A stretch of 64,000 nt of DNA, taken from contig QNQO01000456.1 in the NCBI GenBank assembly GCA_003290165.1, positions 496,001 through 560,000 on the forward strand, given 5' to 3'. Below are positions 57,178 through 64,000 of this stretch, in pieces; positions within the stretch are counted from its first letter, which is position 1; each line of letters opens with the position of its first letter. The position numbers and the translations under genes are program-made. The notes beneath the pieces were generated by a model. That model saw only the letters and a program-made list of their open reading frames with translations. It was not told where the DNA came from and ran no database searches. The stretch is from Berberis thunbergii (Eukaryota > Streptophyta > Magnoliopsida > Ranunculales > Berberidaceae).

Positions 57178-58756
57178 TCAATCTTCGTCTTGTAACTTTA
57201 GGTTGAGATTCAAAGTTTCCTTTGGTTTACCTCTGCGGTTGTTGGTTGATAAGTTGCTGGTGGAACAACCCATTTGATGATTCCCTTCCAGAGGAATGCC
57301 CAAGGATTCTTGTGGGCTGGGTTTGTTTGCCCGGTTCAATGAGCTTTCAGTGTTTCCCTTCAAATTTAGATGAAACAAAGTCAGCACATAATCTAAAACA
57401 ATAATGTGTGCCTTAAAGTGGTCAAGTGGGTTACAATTGACTTACTTGAAGTGACAGCATATTAGGGTATTCCACTGCTGGTTCTTGGTGATTAAAAGTT
57501 GAACATACTATGGGCTGCTTCATTGTAAGTGCTCTGAAGGGACCCAATGTTAGAAAAGCTCCATCTAGTGTAGCATTGTCCTCGGCGTTCTGAAATTGGT
57601 TCATCTGATATGAATTTCCCTCGTCTTTGGCATAATGAAAAGTTGAACCTGAATGACCCTCACTGAAAGAAATAAAAGGAATAAAAAAATGTTGAACTAA
57701 CCGCTTAGCGAAACATGAAACAAACATAAACAAAAGTCGGGCCAACCTGAAATTTGCATTCCTTGGTTCCAAATTAACAATTCCATTGATACCATTAGAT
57801 GATTCAATCGATTGGCATAACTGAGGAGCAGCTGTGGGGAACTGGTAAGGGATGATAGGACCTAGTGGATAATCAAAAGCGGATGGTCCACTCTGCCTTG
57901 TACCAATAATCTGTATTACATTCACAAAAATATCACTGTTAAAACATTATCTACTAAATTATACCAAATGTTTGAAAGATTCTAATGCCGCATACCTTCT
58001 CCTCGTTATGCCGCATGGGGTTCAGAATGTTGCCAAAATTGCTCTGTGATGAAGAGAGCACTACAACAGAGCTTGGTCCTGATGATAAAGAGACATTCAC
58101 CTGCAGCCCAGAAACATTTAGAATATCTTCGATCCAATTAAAAAAAAAATGAAAGGGAAATCGGAAGAAAAAAATAAAGGAAAAAAAATCACCATTGATG
58201 GATTTGGTTGATTTTGTAGTCTCGTTTGTACTGCAATGCTAGGTGGAATGTTTAGTGTTGAATCAACCTGCAAAGAATTTGATCCAATCCCAAACTTTGC
58301 GCCTTCACCAAACTGACTGTACTCCAAAGAGTTCAAACTTGAATGCAAAGAACCATGATCTCCCTTACTTCCTTGTGACCAACCCATCACAGATCGATTA
58401 GAGTTGATGACATTTGGGCCATAAATACTAGGTGAATTTCTTGCCAACAAAGGCTGGGGAGGCCCGTAACCTTCAGTAGGTTGGGGTGCCCTGTTAACTT
58501 CAGTACCAAAGTTTGGAATTGAAGGTAAAACAAAAAGATTTGGATTTGATGATGGGTTTTGTTGGACTTGAGGAAGAGGCGCATCAACGACGACATTCAT
58601 CCTCTCTCGCTGTTCTTCTAACCGCATGCGCTCAAGCGCTGCAACCCCCATGCCCCTTTGCGGAACTTTGTGGGGTTTAACCTTCTTTGATGATTTCTTA
58701 CCACTACCGCTACCGGTACCACTACTATTCCTAAACCTCTTGCGTTCTTGTCCCAT
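57178..58756 (-). CDS. SPEAR/TIE family regulator (SPOROCYTELESS-like), five exons
   Basis: Exons: 58756-58193, 58100-57996, 57910-57747, 57662-57446 and 57357-57178. These total 1230 bases, coding for 409 residues. All four introns have GT and AG ends (GTGATT..CAG, GTATGC..CAG, GTTGGC..CAG, GTAAGT..AAG), and the frame stays open through every junction. Residues 30-50 hold the SPEAR motif, KVPQRGMGVAALERMRLEEQ, after a Ser/Gly/Lys-rich basic stretch. Residues 399-405 form an EAR motif, LNLNLKL, right before the stop. Exon 4 has a further conserved-looking LTLGP. In the family, proteins of this type bind TCP transcription factors and recruit TOPLESS corepressors through the EAR motif to control sporogenesis and leaf or ovule development. 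It is longer than most Arabidopsis members. The start was chosen at the ATG that precedes the basic stretch. Exon 5's acceptor (ttgaag) is weak and should be checked. Confidence 0.86.
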
Positions 58757-59345
58757 TTTTCTTCTCTGATTGTTTAGATCATGCAAAATTAGAATCAAAT
58801 AAGTCAGAAACAAAGAACCCAAAGATGCCTCTCTTGTCTAAACCATGTAAAACAAATAGCCCATAAAACCTAAAAGCAAAGAACTAAAATTTCACAAAAA
58901 TCAAGGAAACCAAAATCTGAAATCTCCAAAACAAAGAAGTACTGAAATTGGAGAAGAGGCACAAAAATTAGAGAACCCCAAGTTTGAAATTTCAAAAATG
59001 AAGCACACAAATAAATTACAACACAAAACAAAAATGGATGAATATTAAGAACAACCAAATCTACTGAAAACAGGGGAAAAAAGATGGAAACTCAAATCCC
59101 CCATTTTCAGATGTGATGAGAAAAAAAGGAAACGATCACCACTCAACCTATTAGCAAAGATTGACGGAGGGCCAAGCAATCCCAAACTTGTTTGTCTTAG
59201 AGACAAATAAAACACTTTCTCCCTAAATCCTTTCTTTTCTGTGTAAACTTCTTTTTTCACTCTTCTGTTTCTCTCATTTTATCGTAGATCTTCTACACTC
59301 TTTTTCTCTCAAATTTAGAGAAGGGTGTGTGCTGTGCTCACATTT
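58757..59345 (-). other. 5' leader of the SPEAR-like gene
   Basis: About 590 bp separate the TATA box from the ATG, long enough to hold a leader intron. A short upstream frame at 59260-59045 is probably not translated into anything known. The left copy matches this region apart from the hAT insertion. Confidence 0.5.
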
Positions 59346-59375
59346 TCTGTGCCACATTAGCTCAGATACCACCCC

Positions 59376-59382
59376 TTTTATA
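59376..59382 (-). promoter_or_regulatory. TATA box of the SPEAR-like gene
   Basis: The minus strand reads ggctataaaaggggtgg, a good plant TATA box, conserved at the matching place in the left copy (52661-52668). Transcription would start near 59345. Confidence 0.65.
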
Positions 59383-59639
59383 GCCCAAACCAATCCAAAT
59401 TTCCTTTTATAACTCTAAAACAATATCTTTTTTCTTTATTTGTTGCTCTGCAACTTTAGTCCTTTCCAAATGAAGAAGGGGCTAAGGTGTTGTGGAATTT
59501 CTACATTTGGAAAAAATGGACCAGAAGTAAGGGTCCACTGAGGAATATTTGGTAATAATGCCAGTTGCCATATTTGGATGAAGTTTAAAAGATGGATTTG
59601 GATGAAGTTTAAAAGATGGATTGACAATTAAACTCTAGC

Positions 59640-61870
59640 GAGTGAGTTGGAGTTTTTATCCGGTTTATAAATGGAACCAAATTCTTCTGCGATTTATTTT
59701 AAACTTTTTTGGTAATTACGTTTGACACATTATATGCTGGCAATAAGATTGTAGCAAATTATCTAGAAATTTCAAATACATTGAAATATTTTTCATGTTC
59801 TTACCATATTAAGGTTTGCCTATAGATTAAAACTTGTTGATGGTTAATCAAAACAATGCTCACTTACAAATACATTGCATTTTTCATGTTCTTATTGTTT
59901 AAAATTGTCCCAATAAAACTTATTCAGTTTTTATTTTCCATTTTATTTTTTTGATGGAATTTTTTTGTCCTTTTATTTATTTAGTGTCCTAAGGAAGTAT
60001 TGTAGTCCCCTGAAGGTTAATCGAAACAATGCTCGAGAGTTAATAAATAGTTCATTCTATAAGGGTTAATCAACGCCCCCACAGGGTAACCAAACCAGGG
60101 ACCTCCTTTAACTATACTCCACTTAGAAACTTATGTTGGCTCTTTCACTCTAGTATGCTAATCGATGATGGAATATGAGTCACCATGCTTTATTGGTGTC
60201 AGAACTTATCCTGTTTAGATGACAACTCAAGTAGAAGTATATTGATTTTTTAATGTATTTACTATCGTAAAATACGGGTGCACAGGAAAAGAAATCAAAA
60301 AAGGGAAAAAATCCAGCTAAAGTTTTGCTAAGGTCAATCTTAAATGCAGGGTAAGAATGTGAAAATTGAATGTATTTCTAAATTAGTGGTGACTTTTAAA
60401 ACACGGAAGTATAGGTTCCATTATCGATTAGCTATTTGCATGAAACTACATAAATAGTTTATCGGTGGTCCTAGTAAAAACAACTCTTTCTAGTTTGGTT
60501 ACCCTAACCTTCCAGAGAGTTGTTTCAAATTTCAATTATCTTTTGGGGGTCTACCATACAACATTGGAGCACAAAATAAATAAAAGGACATAAATTCCAC
60601 AAAAAAGAAACTGGAAAAATGCAATTCAATTTTAGTGGGGCCAATATGTGACCAATCACCACTCATTTAGAAATACATTGAATTTTCACGTTCTTACCAT
60701 ATAAGATTGGCTCCATTAAAACTTGGTTGAATTTTTCCTTTTCTAATTTATTTTTTCTATTTTGCCATGCTTTACGAGTCACCACTCACTTAAGAATACA
60801 TTAAATTTTCACCTTTTTACCCTATAAGATAGAACCTAATAAAATTTAGTTGAATTTTCTTTTTTGATTTATTTTCTTGTGTTCCCATGCTTTACGGATT
60901 ACCACTCACTTAAGAATACATTGAATTGGCACGTTCATACCATATGATAGACCCAGTAAAACATTAGCTGAAATGTTCATTTTCTGATTTCTTTTCCAAT
61001 GTTTCCATGCTTTACGAGTCACCACTCACTTTGAAATATATTAAATTTTCACGTTCTTGCCCTATAAAATTGAGCCCAATAAAACTTAATTGAAAATTTC
61101 CTTTTTGTTGAGTTTTAAGTCTTTTTTTTTGTGTGTACTTGTGTTCCAAGGGTATGTTGTAGTCCATTGAAGGCTAATCGAAATAATGCTTGAAAGTTTA
61201 TAATAATCCGTTCTATTAGGTTAAATCAACATCCCCAATCCCATAGGGGTTAAAGCTAGAACACTTGTTTTCACTAAGGTCCATCTGGAAAACTATGCAA
61301 ACTCTTTCACACTAGCATGCTTAATGACATAACCTGTGTTTTACAAGTGTCAGGACTTGTCACATTGGTATCAAATGGTGATAACTTTACTTATAAATAC
61401 ATTGAGTTTTCACGTTCTTACCATATAAGATTGAGCCCAGTAAAACTTTGTTGAATAATATTCTTTTCTTTCTGAATTTGTTTGTCCTTACTTTTATTTA
61501 TGCTCCAATGTTGTATGGTAGTCCCCCAAAGGATGATAAATCTCAAAAGCTAATAAATAATCTATTAATGTTAAACTAGCATCCCTATAGGGTGACCAAA
61601 CTAGGAAGACTTGTTTTCACCAATGTCCACCTAGGAAATCATCCATGCCTTTTCATTCGAGTAGTTAAATCAATGAAAAAACATGTGCTCCCATGTGTTA
61701 TGCGTTACCACTAAAAATTACATTGAATTTTCACGTTTTTACCATATTAAGATTGATTGCAGTAAAACTTAGTTGATATTCCTTTTTTTTGTTGAAATAC
61801 AATGTATTTTTATTTAGTTTGTTCTCCAAAGCTACTTAGTCGATATTCCTTTTTTTTGCCCTCCCCCCAG
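59640..61870. repeat. Repeat array upstream of the SPEAR-like gene
   Basis: The same 120-bp unit as in the left copy occurs near 60656, 60781, 60901 and 61021, with isolated units near 59860, 61385 and 61710. The border phrase (cgaaacaatgct..a.agtt) recurs at 60025, 61178 and, degenerate, 61530. An inverted copy lies at 60420-60650. There is no coding sequence. Confidence 0.65.
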
Positions 61871-62599
61871 AGTAGGAGCCATAGAAGTACTAGAAGTATA
61901 TATGCACTACCTCGGTCGAAACCAAATAGTAGGGACTAACTCGGTATGAAAATCAACTTGAGTTGTACTCGGAGTCTGAAGAGGAGGGGGGTTCTCAAAA
62001 TAAGATTCCAATAGTGAGCAGTCACATCAGCTTTAGTACTATATTATAGGTGCCTTGATCACCCTTCCACCACCTTTTAAGAAATGGACTTAGGTGTGTG
62101 CTCAAATCCAATTCCTACTCCAGCGCAGTCTCTGATGAGTGGTAGTTTCCTACTCCAGTTTTCCATTTTTAGGATAAAAAAGTGGTGGGTATGCAGGTAT
62201 CTCACATTTCTCCATCTGTTTCGGATAGGAAAAAAAACTTGAAATTGTGCTCATGTTGTGTTTGCTCATACTTTGCTGAAATGGCACTTTATGGTTATTA
62301 CTGGCCTTGGACCACATCATGCATTGCAATGCATTGTTGTATCTTTCAGTTCTTGTTATCTTCGACACATAGCATAGGATTAACATTCATAGGTGTTGAG
62401 ATCAACTATCACTCGAGCATCCCATACTCCGGCAAATTTTTTCTTAACATAGGAATTAGGCATTGTCATTGCATTCTTGAGCCCCAAAAAATGTCTTAGT
62501 TTTCATAGCTTCATATGCTGGAATCAGACTGCCACGTTTTTCTTGCTATTCAAATGTCTTCATGTCATCTCAAGTGACGATCAAATAATCTATGTATAC
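61871..62599. other. Unassigned stretch next to copia relics
   Basis: Moderately GC-richer sequence with no clear frame on the plus strand. On the minus strand it may be decayed copia pol downstream of the RT fragment. Confidence 0.35.
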
Positions 62600-63045
62600 T
62601 AACGCTACTGCTAGTTTTCTTTCTTGAGATTTGACGAACATGCGCGAGTCCGAAGGTGCAACTGAGTACTTGCATCGAACTTAGAACTTTGGGCTCTTGG
62701 TGTTTGATTCAATCCGTATAATAGTACTTTTTTGAGCTTGCATACATAGTCTTGTTTGGTTTTACTTTGAAACCTCCTAGTCTGCTCCATGCATATTTCT
62801 TGGGCAACTCTGTTTGGGAATGCATTTTTCACATCCATGAGCTCTAATTTCCAATACTTGCTTGCTGATAGTGCAAGCGAAACTTCGAGTGCGAGGATCT
62901 TAGCTTCTTGGCTGAATGCTTCTTTATAGTCCAGTCCATATTGTTATGATCACCAGTGTGGTACCAGTTGAGCCTTGTACATTTCTATCGAGCCATCAAG
63001 ACTTGGTTTTATCTTGTAGACTCATCTACACGATATATGCTTCAC
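62600..63045 (-). pseudogene. Ty1/copia reverse transcriptase relic
   Basis: The minus strand reads VYKIKPSLDGSIEMYKAQLV, then YGLDYKEAFSQEAKILAL, WKLELMDVKNAFPN, EICMEQTRRFQSKTKQDYVC and KLKKVLLYGLNQTPRA. This is the standard order of the copia RT N-terminal blocks, including the catalytic Asp in MDVKNAF. A few stops and a frameshift are present (for example near 62945). Confidence 0.85.
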
Positions 63046-63059
63046 ATCCTTAGGCTTTT

Positions 63060-63482
63060 GACGCCGGGCAGAATAACGATTATCTTGCAGGCTATTTCTA
63101 ACAGACAATTCACACGGAAAAACACAAGAAAATTACCCAAAACAAAGAGAAATACTCTTATGTTCAGTTAAAATTATCAAATCAAATGTCTCTTAAAATA
63201 TTGAGGAAGAGCTCTATTTATAGTGCTCAAATAACTTGAATAATAAGCAGTATATTCCTAAAAGAAAAATTAGAATCAGATACTAAAATAACAAGCAGTC
63301 TATTCCTAAAAGAAAAAATAAGGCCTAATCCTGAAAGGAAACTAAAAATACTCCTATTTAAATTGAAAGATTACGAATAAGTTATTTAGTAAATAACTTT
63401 GAGAGCAAATTAGGAACCCTAGAAATCCAAATTAGGAATCCTAGAAAACCAAATTAGGAACCCTAGAAATCCTTCTGCATCA
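63060..63482 (-). repeat. LTR with a TATA box, minus orientation
   Basis: In element orientation it starts tgatgcag (63482) after a tract ...tttccaacctggggtaac, has a TATA box cactataaatag (63215-63222) and a leader ending near 63060. Near its start lies a triple 22-bp repeat, caaattaggaa(c/t)cctagaaa, at 63408-63472 on the plus strand. The far end is uncertain and directly meets the copia RT relic. Confidence 0.55.
63408..63472. repeat. Three tandem 22-bp units
   Basis: caaattaggaaccctagaaa and its variants repeat three times without spacing, with two-base differences. Confidence 0.75.
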
Positions 63483-63634
63483 GTTACCCCAGGTTGGAAA
63501 GAACTCGCCCTCGAGTTCACAACAGCTTCATCGAAATCCTTTGGCGGCAGCGCAGGAGGAAGATCCTCTGGCACCAGGTCAGAAAACTCTGCTAGCTCTT
63601 GCTGGCGTACTGGATTGTCTTTCATTTCCCTGCT
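63483..63634 (-). other. Segment between the SCPL fragment and the LTR
   Basis: An open frame (FSDLVPEDLPPALPPKDFDE, then SRASSFQPG) joins the SCPL fragment to the LTR. The last part, ending in a purine-rich tract, resembles the C-terminus of some gypsy pol proteins just before the 3' LTR. I am not certain of this. Confidence 0.4.
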
Positions 63635-64000
63635 CTAGAGCTCCATCTGCAAACCCAGCACATACTCTACTATAATAATCAATTCCTTGATGTCATCAAC
63701 CTCGTTAAGTTTTGGCTTCATGAAGTCGCCTGGAAGAGATGCAAATACAAAATTTGATTGCCCTCTCCATGTCACGATCTCAGGGATGATTTTTAGTTTC
63801 TTCCTAATAGATCCATTCATCAAACTGTTAAGGTCACCATTACCACCAGGCAAATTAGACTTAAGGGAGTCGAGATATCTCGAGTATCTCTTCAACGCTA
63901 TACCTTTGATAATTCTATGGCTGACATTGAAACTAGATCATTTCCTGAATCCAACAGAAAATTGTAAAAGTCCACAAAATTGTTGTTCTCGCTAATAATA
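63635..64000 (-). pseudogene. Serine carboxypeptidase-like (SCPL50/51 type) fragment
   Basis: From the window edge the minus strand reads NNNFVDFYNFLLDSGND and VSMSAIELSK, then, after a frameshift near 63900, SRYLDSLKSNLPGG, LNSLMNGSIRKKLKIIPE and VTWRGQSNFVFASLPGDFMK followed by PKLNEVD. This order fits the middle of plant S10 carboxypeptidases of the SCPL50/51 group. Neither the catalytic Ser nor the later Asp/His region is in view. In-frame stops follow at 63903 and 63635. It ends next to an LTR start, so it may be captured by that element or truncated by it. Confidence 0.78.

Larger units (their letters stand above)
56445..61210. repeat. Segmental duplication, right copy
   Basis: It is collinear with 45310-55030 without the left copy's LINE fragment, LTR element and hAT element. 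It serves as the reference empty site for those insertions. Confidence 0.75.

Overview
The window looks like nuclear DNA of a flowering plant, probably a eudicot. Every recognisable gene is a plant family, genes have introns, and the AT-rich sequence is dominated by plant transposable elements, many nested in one another. I cannot name the species.

Layout. (1) 1-4.7 kb: a LINE of the plant L1 type that carries an RNase H domain, missing its 5' end. (2) 4.7-11.8 kb: AT-rich repeats, a Mutator-like (MULE) element with long terminal inverted repeats (TIRs) and a 9-bp target site duplication (TSD), a decayed coiled-coil ORF, and a tandem array broken by a tRNA-derived SINE. (3) 11.8-14.4 kb: a compact minus-strand LTR element with gag only. 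(4) 14.6-17.3 kb: a decayed phytocyanin gene and a BAHD acyltransferase fragment, the latter cut off by an LTR element. (5) 17.3-35.6 kb: a three-layer nest. A decayed Ty3/gypsy element holds a hAT DNA transposon in its 5' LTR. The hAT in turn holds a young minus-strand LTR element whose very large LTR carries pieces of host genes (ribosomal protein S8, cellulose synthase, a PPR protein). (6) 35.6-45 kb: a second SINE, a second MULE-like element, an internally deleted LINE (ORF1 joined to the 3' end) with a Gly/His-rich repeat tail, and an LTR with a polypurine tract. (7) 45.3-61.2 kb: a direct segmental duplication. The right copy has an apparently intact five-exon gene of the SPOROCYTELESS-like SPEAR/TIE family. 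The left copy is its pseudogene, and only that copy received a LINE fragment, a 3.1-kb LTR element and a short hAT element. (8) 61.2-64 kb: Ty1/copia relics, an LTR, and a serine carboxypeptidase-like fragment running off the right edge.

The only gene I would call functional is the SPEAR-like gene at 57178-58756 (minus strand, 409 residues, SPEAR motif and C-terminal LxLxLxL EAR motif). All other host-gene material is broken or captured. I found no tRNA or rRNA gene, CRISPR array or bacterial feature. Exact element boundaries are given where a TSD or the paralogous empty site supports them; elsewhere they are approximate.
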